Source: JAJEFO01 sp009843725 (GTDB lineage: Bacteria; Pseudomonadota; Alphaproteobacteria; Rhodobacterales; Rhodobacteraceae). From it: 64,000 nt of DNA. Location: assembly GCA_965243215.1 (NCBI GenBank), contig CBDEUJ010000002.1, positions 124,001-188,000 on the forward strand, given 5' to 3'. A model generated the notes under the pieces. The model saw nothing but the letters and a program-made list of their open reading frames with translations, was not told where the DNA came from and ran no database searches. The translations under genes were made by a program, and so were the position numbers. Below are positions 16,675 through 25,344 of the stretch, one piece after another (positions within the stretch are counted from its first letter, which is position 1; each line of letters begins with the position of its first letter).

Positions 16675-17874
16675 TCATGTCGTGCCCCAAGGGATGCTCG
16701 GATAGAGAAGGGGGAACCATCGCTCGGCAGCATCCATTGGAATGGCAAGACGCAGAGGCGCGCGGTGGTTGTCGGCAACGAGCATGCCACGCCTTACGAG
16801 CGCGGCCGTTACCTTGCGGGCAGCGCGTTCCTCGTAGTTTGTCAGCATTGGAATCTTCGCGCGCTCCACCTGTCCCGCGAGTGCCGCCTCCCGCAACACC
16901 ACAAAGCTACCTTTCTCGAGTCTTTTTGCGCGCATTTCCTCTTCAATATGGATTTCGATGCGACGAAGGAGTTCTGTGGGGTCCAGCAGGCCCTCCATGA
17001 AGGCTACCTGATCGATCGAGCGCTCGAGAAAGAACTTGCAAAACGAAAGAAGGCCGGATTGGGTCAGGTTCCCGCGCCCGTCACGGCCTCCGCGGCGGGG
17101 ATGATCTGCTGCAGCGAGTCGGGCTTTGTACTCCGATTCATCGCGCGCGAGCCCACGAGCGACAGACCAGAGGGCAGTCCCTATCCCGAGCCTCTTGAGG
17201 AGCGCGTGCGACATCAATCGCGCGACGCGGCCATTGCCATCCAAAAAGGGATGGATCCACAAGAAGCGATGGTGAACCGCGCCCACAGACTGAATCTGGC
17301 CCAGACGGCTTAGTGGGGGCGAAGTGTATGCTTGGTCAAAGCGTGTCAGCAAACGCGGCACGCATTCATGAGGCGGCGGCACGTGTTTGCCAACTGTTAC
17401 ATCAACACGTCGCAGTTGACCGGGAACAACTTCATGGCGTTCGCCTGAGGCTTGGCTTTCAACCCAAAGCATGTCGGCTGGCAAGTGCTTGCAAAACTGC
17501 CGGTGCAGCCAGCGGGCGTAAGCGGCAGAGGCCGGCCAAACGGTCGGATCGTGACCTTCGTCAATCAGCTTCTGGGCGTGAATGTGGGCCACGGCCTCCA
17601 ACTGCAAGTCGCGCTTTCTCGGTTCGCTCGAGAAGTCATGCACCAAGGCGCGCTCAATATCTCGCGGATGGGTGTTGTGTCCTTCGATAAGGTTGGAGTA
17701 GTAGCAGTTCATTGATCGCACCAGTTCGCCAACCGACCGCTGGAGAATCGGGTGAACGCGCTTCGCCAGCCCACTGGCGCTCTCTGCCAGTTTCAGCGCA
17801 GTGTCCTCAAGCGAGCGCAATGCCGCCTCTTCTGGCAGCATCGGTTCCATGATGGTTACGTTCATGAATGGCAT
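16675..17874 (-). CDS. Fic-family protein (predicted AMP-transferase), self-inhibited type
   Basis: This is a 399-residue Fic protein. The active-site motif HPFLDGNGRVAR (residues about 208-219 from ATG 17874) keeps the His base, the Asp/Gly/Asn anion-binding loop and the Arg. Upstream, SNLIEG (about 60-65) matches the [S/T]xxxE[G/N] inhibitory helix, so the Glu should block ATP and keep the enzyme off until displaced: a class II, intramolecularly regulated Fic. The C-terminal 130 residues contain helices and a winged-helix-like segment (RKVTAALVRRGMLVADN). Family members transfer AMP to Tyr/Thr/Ser of a target. Start choice is uncertain: a TTG at 17913 and ATGs at 17865, 17850 and 17841 share the frame. 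It is a single gene, divergent from the TRAP operon. Confidence 0.88.
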   Translation of the reverse strand: MPFMNVTIMEPMLPEEAALRSLEDTALKLAESASGLAKRVHPILQRSVGELVRSMNCYYSNLIEGHNTHPRDIERALVHDFSSEPRKRDLQLEAVAHIHAQKLIDEGHDPTVWPASAAYARWLHRQFCKHLPADMLWVESQASGERHEVVPGQLRRVDVTVGKHVPPPHECVPRLLTRFDQAYTSPPLSRLGQIQSVGAVHHRFLWIHPFLDGNGRVARLMSHALLKRLGIGTALWSVARGLARDESEYKARLAAADHPRRGGRDGRGNLTQSGLLSFCKFFLERSIDQVAFMEGLLDPTELLRRIEIHIEEEMRAKRLEKGSFVVLREAALAGQVERAKIPMLTNYEERAARKVTAALVRRGMLVADNHRAPLRLAIPMDAAERWFPLLYPSIPWGTT

Positions 17875-17895
17875 ATGCCGGTTTGTATGCCGGTT
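17874..17895. repeat. 10-bp direct repeat at the fic promoter/start
   Basis: The decamer tatgccggtt occurs at 17874-17883 and again at 17886-17895, two bases apart (12-bp period), overlapping the upstream edge of the fic start codon. It also adjoins a short palindrome (gcatatgc, 17871-17878). The placement suits a repressor site acting on fic. Confidence 0.55.
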
Positions 17896-18226
17896 GTCTA
17901 TACGCAAAAACAAGGAAGTAAGTAAATAATGGACAGAGATTTGTGCCGGTAAGAGTGCCTATCCTGCGCAACTGGTTCTGATCGTCGATCAACGGCGCTC
18001 GCCGCATCGAGGGTCAGTGGATTGACGGACGAATTTGCGGACAAGCCCATGACGACCCGAGATTTCGGGAATCACATGGTTGACCAACACGGCCCGTCGC
18101 CCCGAGCCGCTTGGACAGGTGCGCTCAAGTTTCTAGACAAGGGTCTCCATCTTCGGCATTGCTTTGCGCATCAGGATTGGAGGGTCCGAGCGACCCCCCC
18201 TCGTTCAACAACGGAGAACAACGCAC
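17896..18226. other. divergent intergenic region between fic and the TRAP operon
   Basis: No coding frame of credible composition is seen. It should contain the promoters for fic (leftward) and dctP (rightward). The left part is AT-richer (aaaaacaaggaagtaagtaaataatg, split by position 17910-17932) than its surroundings. A ribosome binding site (cggagaac, 18212-18219) precedes dctP. Confidence 0.5.
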
Positions 18227-19228
18227 ATGAAGTACTTTGCAACTGCTGCAGCGGCCATGTCACTAGCCTTTGGCGCACAGGTCGCCTCCGCTGCCTGTGA
18301 CGATGGCGAAATCGTCGTCAAGTTCAGCCACGTCACCAACACCGACAAGCACCCGAAGGGGATTGCCGCGACGCTTCTCGAAGAGCGCGTGAACGATGAA
18401 ATGAACGGGAAGATGTGTATGGAAGTCTTCCCGAACTCCACGCTTTACAATGACGACAAGGTGCTCGAAGCGCTGCTTCAAGGCGACGTGCAGCTTGCCG
18501 CGCCCTCCCTGTCGAAGTTCGAGAACTTCACGCGCCAGTTCAGGCTCTTCGACCTGCCGTTCATGTTCAAGAACGTCGATGCCGTGGATGCGTTCCAGGC
18601 TTCGGCGTCCGGACAGGCCATGAAGGACTCGATGCAGCGTCGAGGTCTCCAGGGGCTGGAATTCTGGCACAATGGCATGAAGCAGATGTCGGCCAACGTG
18701 CCGCTTCTTTCTCCATCCGACGCCCAAGGGCTCAAGTTCCGGATTCAGGCGAGCGACGTCTTGCAGGCGCAGTTCGAGGCCATAGGCGCAAACCCGCAAA
18801 AGATGGCCTTCTCGGAAGTTTACGGCGCCCTTCAGCAGGGTGTCGTGGACGGGCAGGAAAATACCTGGTCGAACATCTATGGCCGGAAGTTCTTCGAAGT
18901 CCAGGACGGTGTCACCGAGACCAATCACGGCATCATCGACTATCTGGTGGTCGCCTCGACAGATTGGCTTGACGGTCTGGATTCCGGCGTGCGCGAGCAG
19001 TTTCTCCGCATCCTGCGGGAAGTCACCGAGACCCGCAACGGCGAGGCGTTTGCCGTCAACCAGCAGGCTCGTCAGGCAGTTCTTGACGCCGGCGGGACAA
19101 TCCGCGAACTGACGCCGGAGCAGCGCACAGCCTGGGTTGATGCAATGCGTCCGGTTTGGGACAGGTTCTCGGATGATGTTCCGGCGGCACTGATCGATGC
19201 CGCCCAAGACATCAACATGAGCATGTAG
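18227..19228 (+). CDS. dctP: TRAP transporter solute-binding protein, DctP family
   Basis: This is a 333-residue periplasmic receptor of a tripartite ATP-independent transporter. The signal peptide (MKYFATAAAAMSLAFGAQVASA) precedes a mature start at ACDDG. Family landmarks are FSHVTN near the first strand, GDVQLAAPSLSKF, LFDLPFMF, and GLKFRIQASDV, where Arg would salt-bridge a substrate carboxylate, followed by YGALQQGVVDGQENTWSNI. These match the C4-dicarboxylate branch closely (G-x-K-x-R, A-x-P, Q-G-x-V-D-G-Q-E-N). ATG 18227 is chosen because it fits both the ribosome binding site and the signal peptide; the frame is open further upstream. It is first in a dctP-dctQ-dctM operon. A C4-dicarboxylate or similar organic acid is the likely substrate. 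Confidence 0.93.
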   Translation: MKYFATAAAAMSLAFGAQVASAACDDGEIVVKFSHVTNTDKHPKGIAATLLEERVNDEMNGKMCMEVFPNSTLYNDDKVLEALLQGDVQLAAPSLSKFENFTRQFRLFDLPFMFKNVDAVDAFQASASGQAMKDSMQRRGLQGLEFWHNGMKQMSANVPLLSPSDAQGLKFRIQASDVLQAQFEAIGANPQKMAFSEVYGALQQGVVDGQENTWSNIYGRKFFEVQDGVTETNHGIIDYLVVASTDWLDGLDSGVREQFLRILREVTETRNGEAFAVNQQARQAVLDAGGTIRELTPEQRTAWVDAMRPVWDRFSDDVPAALIDAAQDINMSM

Positions 19229-19548
19229 CGCCCGATGCGGGCGGGCTTCCGAACTTGTCGGCAGTCTTGCCACGGAGAATTCAGAATGCGCGTTTCCGAG
19301 AAGGGACCCCGCCTCGGAAACGCGTCATCAGCCTGAAACTGCTACCTCGATCAGTGCCCCGCATGCACTCAACGCCCGCCCGGGAAAATTGCGGTTTCGG
19401 ACGTCGGGGACGACGCATGGTTGCATGGCGCAGGCAACAGGCTGTCCGTCCGTCGCCTGGACCTTGTCGCGTTTAGGATGCCTTGTTTTGCGGGATGCAA
19501 TCGAAGTCGGGTTCGGGTAGTGATTCTGACGGAACGGGGACATTGGCA
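19229..19548 (+). other. dctP-dctQ intergenic leader
   Basis: A 320-bp untranslated gap lies within the TRAP operon. It holds a short GC stem (19230-19242) just after the dctP stop and the strong stem-loop at 19289-19324. An in-frame extension of dctQ upstream to 19483 or 19495 is possible but lacks a ribosome binding site. Confidence 0.55.
19289..19324 (+). promoter_or_regulatory. stem-loop between dctP and dctQ
   Basis: A perfect 12-bp inverted repeat (19289-19300 with 19313-19324) encloses a 12-nt loop. No T-run follows. The position after the binding-protein gene suggests mRNA stabilisation or partial attenuation, giving more receptor than membrane subunits. Confidence 0.7.
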
Positions 19549-20214
19549 ATGCACGCGAACTGGACGGACGCGATCGAGGAAACGCTGATTGCGGCGCTTC
19601 TGGGTCTGATGACCCTTTTGACATTTGCGAACGTCATTGCCCGGTACGTGTTCAATTCAAACATCCTCTGGGCGCTGGAGCTGACGGTCTTTGCCTTCGG
19701 CTGGCTTGTGCTTCTTGGCGCGTCCTACGCGGTCAAGAAGGGCATGCATCTGGGCGTCGACCTGGTCATCAATGCAGTGCAGCCGCGCGCGCGCCGTGCC
19801 CTCGGCCTGGTTTCGGTTGCTTGCTGCATTGCGTTTGCATTCCTGCTCCTGAAAGGCGGCTACGACTACTGGGCGGTCTTTGCAGACCTGCCTCCAACCG
19901 AGGGGCGCTGGTTTCCCTTGGGTTTTCCCGAAACGTTCCGAAGCCAGTCCTTCTATGAGGTGAACGACATTCCGCTGCCCGGCTTCCTGAGATTCATCGA
20001 GGGCTGGTTGCTGTATCCGGGCGATCCTCCCTTCGAGAAGGTGCCGAAGGCAATTCCCTACATTGTGCTGCCATTGTCCGCCGTTCTCCTGCTCCTTCGA
20101 TTCCTCCAGGCGGCATGGCGCATCTGGAAGGGCACGACCGACCGGCTGGTTGTCAGTCATGAGGTCGACGACGAGTTGGCGGAGACCCGGGCAGGCGAGA
20201 GGGAGATGGACTAG
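19549..20214 (+). CDS. dctQ: TRAP transporter small permease, DctQ family
   Basis: This is a 221-residue inner-membrane protein. ATG 19549 follows ggaacgggga at 19531-19540. Four hydrophobic segments are visible at about residues 12-34, 42-62, 82-105 and 160-185. The RYVFNSNILWALELT segment between the first two is the DctQ hallmark. Between helices three and four lies an unusually long hydrophilic insert of roughly 55 residues containing DLPPTEGRWFPLGFPE and a YPGDPPFEK turn. This insert occurs in a subset of larger DctQ proteins. The product holds DctM in the membrane and contacts DctP. It overlaps dctM by one base. Confidence 0.92.
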   Translation: MHANWTDAIEETLIAALLGLMTLLTFANVIARYVFNSNILWALELTVFAFGWLVLLGASYAVKKGMHLGVDLVINAVQPRARRALGLVSVACCIAFAFLLLKGGYDYWAVFADLPPTEGRWFPLGFPETFRSQSFYEVNDIPLPGFLRFIEGWLLYPGDPPFEKVPKAIPYIVLPLSAVLLLLRFLQAAWRIWKGTTDRLVVSHEVDDELAETRAGEREMD

Positions 20215-21590
20215 TGGAGGTCGTCCTTCTGTTCTCGATGGTAATCGGGTTCCTTCTGCTCGGCGTTCCGATCGCGGTTGCGCTCGGGCTGTCATCGACA
20301 TTGTTCCTGCTGATCTATTCGGAGAGTTCGCTTGCCTCCGTGGCGGGAACGCTCTTCGAGGCTTTCGAGGGGCATTTCACGTTGCTTGCGATTCCGTTCT
20401 TCATTCTGGCGTCGGCCTTCATGACGACGGGTGGCGTTGCGCGCCGGATCATCCGGTTCTCGGTCGCTTGCGTCGGGCATCTGCCTGGCGGCCTGGCCAT
20501 CGCCGGCGTCTTCGCCTGCATGCTCTTTGCGGCGCTTTCCGGCTCGTCCCCCGCCACGGTTGTCGCAATCGGCACGATCGTGGTGGCGGGCATGCGTCAA
20601 GTTGGATACTCGAAGGAATTCGCGGCGGGCGTGATCTGCAATGCAGGCACGCTTGGCATCCTAATTCCGCCCTCCATCGTCATGGTCGTGTACGCGGCGG
20701 CGGTCGAGGTCTCGGTGGGACGGATGTTTCTCGCCGGCGTTATTCCCGGCATGGTCGCGGGCCTCATGCTGATGGTCACGATCTACGTGATAGCCAGGGT
20801 CCGCCACCTGCCACGGGGCGACTGGAAGGGCTTTCGGGAAATATTCGAGAGCGGGCGCGAGGCGGGTTGGGGCCTTTTCCTCATACTCATCATTCTTGGC
20901 GGCATCTATGGCGGGGTATTCACGCCAACCGAAGCCGCTGCAGTGGCGGCGGTCTATGCATTCGTTGTCGCTTGCTTTGTGTATCGCGACATGGGTCCGC
21001 TCGCGAGGGCGTCCGAGGCAGCAAACATTCCGCTGTATCGCAAGCCCCAGGCGTTGATCACGGCTTTCGTTCACCCGGACACAAGGCACACTCTTCTGGA
21101 AGCCGGCAAACTGACGATCACGCTTCTGTTCGTCATTGCGAACGCACTTCTCCTGAAACACGTGCTGACCGACGAACAGATTCCTCAGGCCATTGCCGCC
21201 GCCATGCTGGAAGTTGGCTACGGGCCGGTCGCGTTCCTGATCGTCGTGAACGTCATCTTGCTGATCGGAGGGCAGTTCATGGAGCCATCCGGCCTGCTTG
21301 TGATCGTTGCTCCATTGATGTTCCCGATTGCGATCGAGCTTGGAATCGATCCGATCCATCTGGGCATCATCATGGTGGTCAACATGGAAATCGGCATGAT
21401 CACGCCCCCCGTGGGCCTGAATCTCTTCGTGACGTCTGGCGTTGCGGGCATGCCGATGATGGCAGTGGTGCGCGCTGCGATGCCGTTCCTGGCCGTGCTC
21501 GTCGCGTTCCTGATTCTGGTCACTTACGTGCCTTGGCTCAGCACCTTCCTGCCAAACACGTTCATGGGTCCGGAAATAATCACGAGGTAG
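20214..21590 (+). CDS. dctM: TRAP transporter large permease, DctM family
   Basis: This is a 458-residue, 12-13 helix membrane protein that carries the sodium-coupled substrate pathway. GTG 20214 overlaps the dctQ stop (TAGTG) and is preceded by gagggag. Family motifs include LLGVPIAVALGLSS at the N-terminus, GGLAIAGVFACMLFAALSGSSPATVVAIG, a hairpin with GILIPPSIVMVVYA, and near the C-terminus MIMEPSG-like FMEPSGLLVIVAPLMFPIA followed by ITPPVGLNLFV. A hydrophilic insert (residues about 270-300, VYRDMGPLARASEAANIPLY) fits the known variable cytoplasmic loop. With DctP and DctQ it completes the transporter. Confidence 0.94.
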   Translation: MEVVLLFSMVIGFLLLGVPIAVALGLSSTLFLLIYSESSLASVAGTLFEAFEGHFTLLAIPFFILASAFMTTGGVARRIIRFSVACVGHLPGGLAIAGVFACMLFAALSGSSPATVVAIGTIVVAGMRQVGYSKEFAAGVICNAGTLGILIPPSIVMVVYAAAVEVSVGRMFLAGVIPGMVAGLMLMVTIYVIARVRHLPRGDWKGFREIFESGREAGWGLFLILIILGGIYGGVFTPTEAAAVAAVYAFVVACFVYRDMGPLARASEAANIPLYRKPQALITAFVHPDTRHTLLEAGKLTITLLFVIANALLLKHVLTDEQIPQAIAAAMLEVGYGPVAFLIVVNVILLIGGQFMEPSGLLVIVAPLMFPIAIELGIDPIHLGIIMVVNMEIGMITPPVGLNLFVTSGVAGMPMMAVVRAAMPFLAVLVAFLILVTYVPWLSTFLPNTFMGPEIITR

Positions 21591-21627
21591 CGGCCCCTTC
21601 CGAAATCCGTGCGCCCGGAGACAGGCC

Positions 21628-24618
21628 TCAGTCACCTGTTTCAACGCGCAGCTTCCCTTCCACTATCGTGCGCGTGAACACGTCCCTTACCGCTTGCGCG
21701 GTGTCCTTCAGATGAGCCACGAGCGTGTCGAAGTCAGGGAAGTCGACACATCCGAGCATCAGCTCCCGGAATGCATGGGGCGCGGTTTCCGGGTCGAACT
21801 GGCCTTCAAGACAAAGGCGGATGACTTGCTGGATCTGGGTATAAAGATGCAGCGCGTCGACGAGCGTCGCCGTCTCGTTCGCACCGATCATCACCGGGCC
21901 AAGCGCCTCAAGCGTCGACCGCGTTTCGGCTCCCGGCGCCGGGAGGTCGTCCAGGACGTGGCCGGCATGCAGTCGCAGGAACTGCGCGATGAACTCGATG
22001 TCAATCAGGCCACCCGGAACCAGCTTCAGGTCCCAGACATTTGCGGGAGGCTTCTCGTCCGCGATCCGCTGCCGCATCTCCGCCATGCTCTTGGCGGACT
22101 TCTTCACGTCGCGGACGGCAAAGAGAACGTCGTCAAGCACTTCCCAGACGTCAAGGGCAAGCGTCTGGTCGCCAGCAACGACGCGGGCGCGCGTCAGCGC
22201 CATGTGTTCCCAGGTCCATGCTTCCTCGCGCTGGTATCTGCTGAAGGCCTTGATGTTGGTTGCTACGGGGCCCTTGTTGCCAGAGGGCCGAAGGCGCATG
22301 TCAACCTCGTAGAGCACGCCCTCTGCGGTCGGGGCGGAGAGGGCGGCTATCAGGCGTCGCGTAAGCCGGGTGTAGTAGCGAGCCGGGTCGATCGGGTTGT
22401 CGCCATCCGATTCCGAGCAGTCCGGGTCGTGCGTGTAGAGCAGAATGATGTCGACATCGGAATCCGCGGTCATCTCCAGGCTGCCGAGCTTTCCGAGACC
22501 GAGGATCGTCACCTTGCCGCCCGCAACGCGGCCGTGCGCGGCCTCCACTTCCCTCGTGACCGCGGCAAGCGCGGCCTGCATCGTCAGATCGGCTATGTCC
22601 GTGAAGGCCCAGGCTGCGCGCTCGCCGCTGATGGCGCCGGTCAGGAGCCGCACGCCGATCAGGAACTTCTGTTCGGCGGCGAAGATGCGCAGGCGGTTGA
22701 GGATTTCCTCGTGGGCGAACTCGCCGCTGAGAAACGCGTCAAGGCGGTCCGACAGCACGCGTCGGACCGGAAGCTCTGACAGCAGCGCCGGGTCGAGCAT
22801 GCCGTCGAATATGTTCGGCTTGCGGCTTATGACCGTGGCGAGTTTCGGGGCGGCGCCGAGGATGTTCACAAGCAGCGACATGAGGCCGGAATTGCTGCCG
22901 AGGACGGAGAACAGCTGAATGCCGGCAGGCAATGCCGAAAGGAACGTGTCAAACTTCACAAGCGTCTCGTCAGGCTGCCCGGTGTCGGCGAATGTCTGCA
23001 GAAGCCGGGGCATGAGGTCGGCAAGACGATGGCGCGCCGCGTCGGTCCGGGTTGCACGGTAGCGCCCGGATTGCCACGTCCGGACGGTTGACGACACTTC
23101 GGACGGGCGTTGAAACCCCATCCTGCTCAGTGTTTCAAGCGTGTCCGGATCGTCATCGTCGCCGGTGAAAACAAAACTGCCTTCCTCAACCGGGTGGTCC
23201 TTGTCCTGCTCGAAGAGCCGGTCATAGTGGCCCTCGACCAGTTCCAGCGTCTTCCGGAACGTGTTGGCGAAGGCTTCGGCGCTCTCAAATCCCATCATCA
23301 GGGCGAGTTCGCCGAGTTCTTCCTCGTTGTCCGGCAGCAAGTGCGTTTGCTCGTCGCGGCGCATCTGGATCCGATGCTCGACATCGCGGAGGAACCAGTA
23401 GGCGTCCCGGAGCAGGATTTCCGTCCTGTGGTCGATCCATCCTTGTTCGGCCAGCGCCGCAAGGGTCCTCTCCGTCGGACGCGTGCGCAGCGCGGGCATG
23501 CGTCCGCCCGCAATCAGCTGCTGGGTCTGGGCAAAGAATTCGATTTCCCGAATTCCGCCGCGCCCGAGCTTGACGTTGTGTCCAAGCACGGTGATTTCGC
23601 CAAATCCTTTGTGCGCATGGATTTGCCGCTTGATCGAGTGGATGTCCGCTATGGCAACGTAATCGAGGTACTTGCGGAAGATGAATGGCGTCATGTCCCT
23701 GCAAAAGGCGCTGCCGGTCTGCAGGTCGCCGGCCACGACGCCCGCCTTGATGTAGGCAGCCCGCTCCCAGGTCTGGCCTCTGTCCTCGTAGTAGCGCATC
23801 GCGATTTCGTAGGGCAGGGCAAGTGCGGTGGAGCCGGGGTCTGGCCGCAGGCGGAGGTCGGTCCGGAAGACGTATCCGTCTCCCGTGCGTTCCTGCAGGA
23901 TCTTGATGAGACGGCGGATCATGCGGGAGAAGATGCGCGTGGCCTCTACCTCATCCCTCACGATTCCTGCCAGCGGGTCGTAGATCACGACGAGATCGAT
24001 GTCGGAGGAATAGTTCAGCTCGCCCGCACCGAGCTTGCCCATGCCGATGACCGCAAGTCCCGACGACCTGCTCGGATCCTCCTCGTCGTTCAGGTCCAGC
24101 TTGCCTGACTTTTGCGCCGCCATCAGCACATGATTGACCGCCGACGAAGCGGCGGCGCGCGCGAAAGCGCTGAGCCACGAGGTGACTCTTCGCGTTTCGA
24201 CAATCCGCCTGAGGTCGTAGAGCGCCAGCGAGAAGGCAAGCTGGCGCTTGAGCTCGCGCAGGCGCTGCATGAGGTCAGGTTCGGAAGGGTGGGTTCGCCA
24301 CGCTTTCCTTGCATCCTCGACAAGCCGATCGAGCAACTCGTCCGGCACTTCAACGAAGGTTGGCAGGACGCATTCCGGGTGAGTGGTCGCGATGCCGCGA
24401 AGATGCGGCGAAAGCGCGATCGAGGCCAGAAGGAGGTCTCGGTTCCGCGACTCCCTGGCCAGGAACGTGATCAACTCGGGCTGGTCGGATCCGGCTTCGC
24501 AAAGATCGCTCAACACCTCATCCGCGACTTCTCCTGGAACGGATCTTATCGGCCTGCAGACTCCTGCAAGGAAGACTTCGTCGACTGGATCGGTGATCGT
24601 CGAATCCTGGCCCGGCAT
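21628..24618 (-). CDS. glnE: bifunctional glutamine synthetase adenylyltransferase/adenylyl-removing enzyme
   Basis: This is a 996-residue GlnE, close to the usual 950-1000. It attaches AMP to, or removes it from, glutamine synthetase under PII control, setting nitrogen assimilation. Two nucleotidyltransferase domains are visible. The N-terminal deadenylylase domain has GMGKLGAGELNYSSDIDLVV (about residues 195-214), and the C-terminal adenylylase domain has GLGKLGSLEMTADSDVDIIL (about residue 695 on). Each has the paired-Asp G-S/x-D-x-D site. Start ATG 24618 follows agaaagg; the frame is open to 24735 but that extension looks non-homologous. It is convergent with dctM and 198 bp downstream of the bactofilin gene on the same strand. 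Confidence 0.96.
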   Translation of the reverse strand: MPGQDSTITDPVDEVFLAGVCRPIRSVPGEVADEVLSDLCEAGSDQPELITFLARESRNRDLLLASIALSPHLRGIATTHPECVLPTFVEVPDELLDRLVEDARKAWRTHPSEPDLMQRLRELKRQLAFSLALYDLRRIVETRRVTSWLSAFARAAASSAVNHVLMAAQKSGKLDLNDEEDPSRSSGLAVIGMGKLGAGELNYSSDIDLVVIYDPLAGIVRDEVEATRIFSRMIRRLIKILQERTGDGYVFRTDLRLRPDPGSTALALPYEIAMRYYEDRGQTWERAAYIKAGVVAGDLQTGSAFCRDMTPFIFRKYLDYVAIADIHSIKRQIHAHKGFGEITVLGHNVKLGRGGIREIEFFAQTQQLIAGGRMPALRTRPTERTLAALAEQGWIDHRTEILLRDAYWFLRDVEHRIQMRRDEQTHLLPDNEEELGELALMMGFESAEAFANTFRKTLELVEGHYDRLFEQDKDHPVEEGSFVFTGDDDDPDTLETLSRMGFQRPSEVSSTVRTWQSGRYRATRTDAARHRLADLMPRLLQTFADTGQPDETLVKFDTFLSALPAGIQLFSVLGSNSGLMSLLVNILGAAPKLATVISRKPNIFDGMLDPALLSELPVRRVLSDRLDAFLSGEFAHEEILNRLRIFAAEQKFLIGVRLLTGAISGERAAWAFTDIADLTMQAALAAVTREVEAAHGRVAGGKVTILGLGKLGSLEMTADSDVDIILLYTHDPDCSESDGDNPIDPARYYTRLTRRLIAALSAPTAEGVLYEVDMRLRPSGNKGPVATNIKAFSRYQREEAWTWEHMALTRARVVAGDQTLALDVWEVLDDVLFAVRDVKKSAKSMAEMRQRIADEKPPANVWDLKLVPGGLIDIEFIAQFLRLHAGHVLDDLPAPGAETRSTLEALGPVMIGANETATLVDALHLYTQIQQVIRLCLEGQFDPETAPHAFRELMLGCVDFPDFDTLVAHLKDTAQAVRDVFTRTIVEGKLRVETGD

Positions 24619-24816
24619 GCCAAATGCCTTTCTGCAAACGCTTCCGTTACATTGCTTGTCCCGTTCACGATTGACAAGTTCCGGGCCGGATCGCGCGGAA
24701 GCGGCGCGTACCCGACAGCGAGGCCGGGACTTCATGCACTCAATTTTGCCGGTGGAAGATGCGTATTCAGGACCAGGACGCCGCAGTCGCGGCCCCCTGA
24801 TCTCATCGCGTGCGAT

Positions 24817-25344
24817 TCAGGTCTTGACTGATGCCGTCTGCACCTGAGCGTCTGGAGCAGGCGACCCAGATACCTTGGGCGGGCTACTGATGGGCTTGGC
24901 GCTGGGCGGATCCTTCTGCCGCTGAACCGAACCGTCAAAATGTGCTCCCGATTCGATTGCAATCGTCTTGTGGATGATGTCGCCCTCGACGCGTGCGTTG
25001 GATGTAAGACGCACCTTGAGCCCTCGCACCTTGCCGACGACACGTCCGTGCACGACAACATCGTCCGCGTTGCATTCGCCCTTGATCGTCGCGCTTTCTC
25101 CGACGGTGAGGAGATGAGCGTGAATGTTGCCCTCCACCTCGCCTTCGATGTTGATGTCGCCGGACGTCCTGATGTTGCCGATGACCTTGAGGTCCGATGC
25201 CAGCACCGAGGGAGGCGGCTTGGCCTTTTGGGTGCGGGCGGGCACTTCGCTGACGGTCGGCACGTCCTCTCCAGTCTTTGCCTTGAAGGTCTCGCCTGAC
25301 TTTTGATTCGAGTCGGGTTCGCTTGTCTTGGTCTTAGAAAACAT
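24817..25344 (-). CDS. bactofilin (DUF583) cytoskeletal protein
   Basis: This is a 175-residue polymer-forming protein. Residues 1-47 are a disordered, charged tail. Residues 48-145 form the beta-helical bactofilin core, seen as a repeating pattern of small and branched residues (DLKVIGNIRTSGDINIEGEV, then GNIHAHLLTVGE, GEVVGKVRGLKV-like turns). Residues 146-175 are a Pro-rich tail. Bactofilins self-assemble into filaments at the inner membrane and recruit cell-wall enzymes. The gene overlaps the upstream M23 peptidase by eleven bases, so the two are translationally coupled. This pairing is known in other alphaproteobacteria, where a bactofilin scaffold positions an M23 endopeptidase for stalk, bud or curvature growth. 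Confidence 0.93.
   Translation of the reverse strand: MFSKTKTSEPDSNQKSGETFKAKTGEDVPTVSEVPARTQKAKPPPSVLASDLKVIGNIRTSGDINIEGEVEGNIHAHLLTVGESATIKGECNADDVVVHGRVVGKVRGLKVRLTSNARVEGDIIHKTIAIESGAHFDGSVQRQKDPPSAKPISSPPKVSGSPAPDAQVQTASVKT

Noticed and set aside
20063..21715. 550-codon frame overlapping dctM in another register
   Set aside because: dctM in the overlapping frame is complete and matches its family; the other product is low-complexity Arg/His/Gly.
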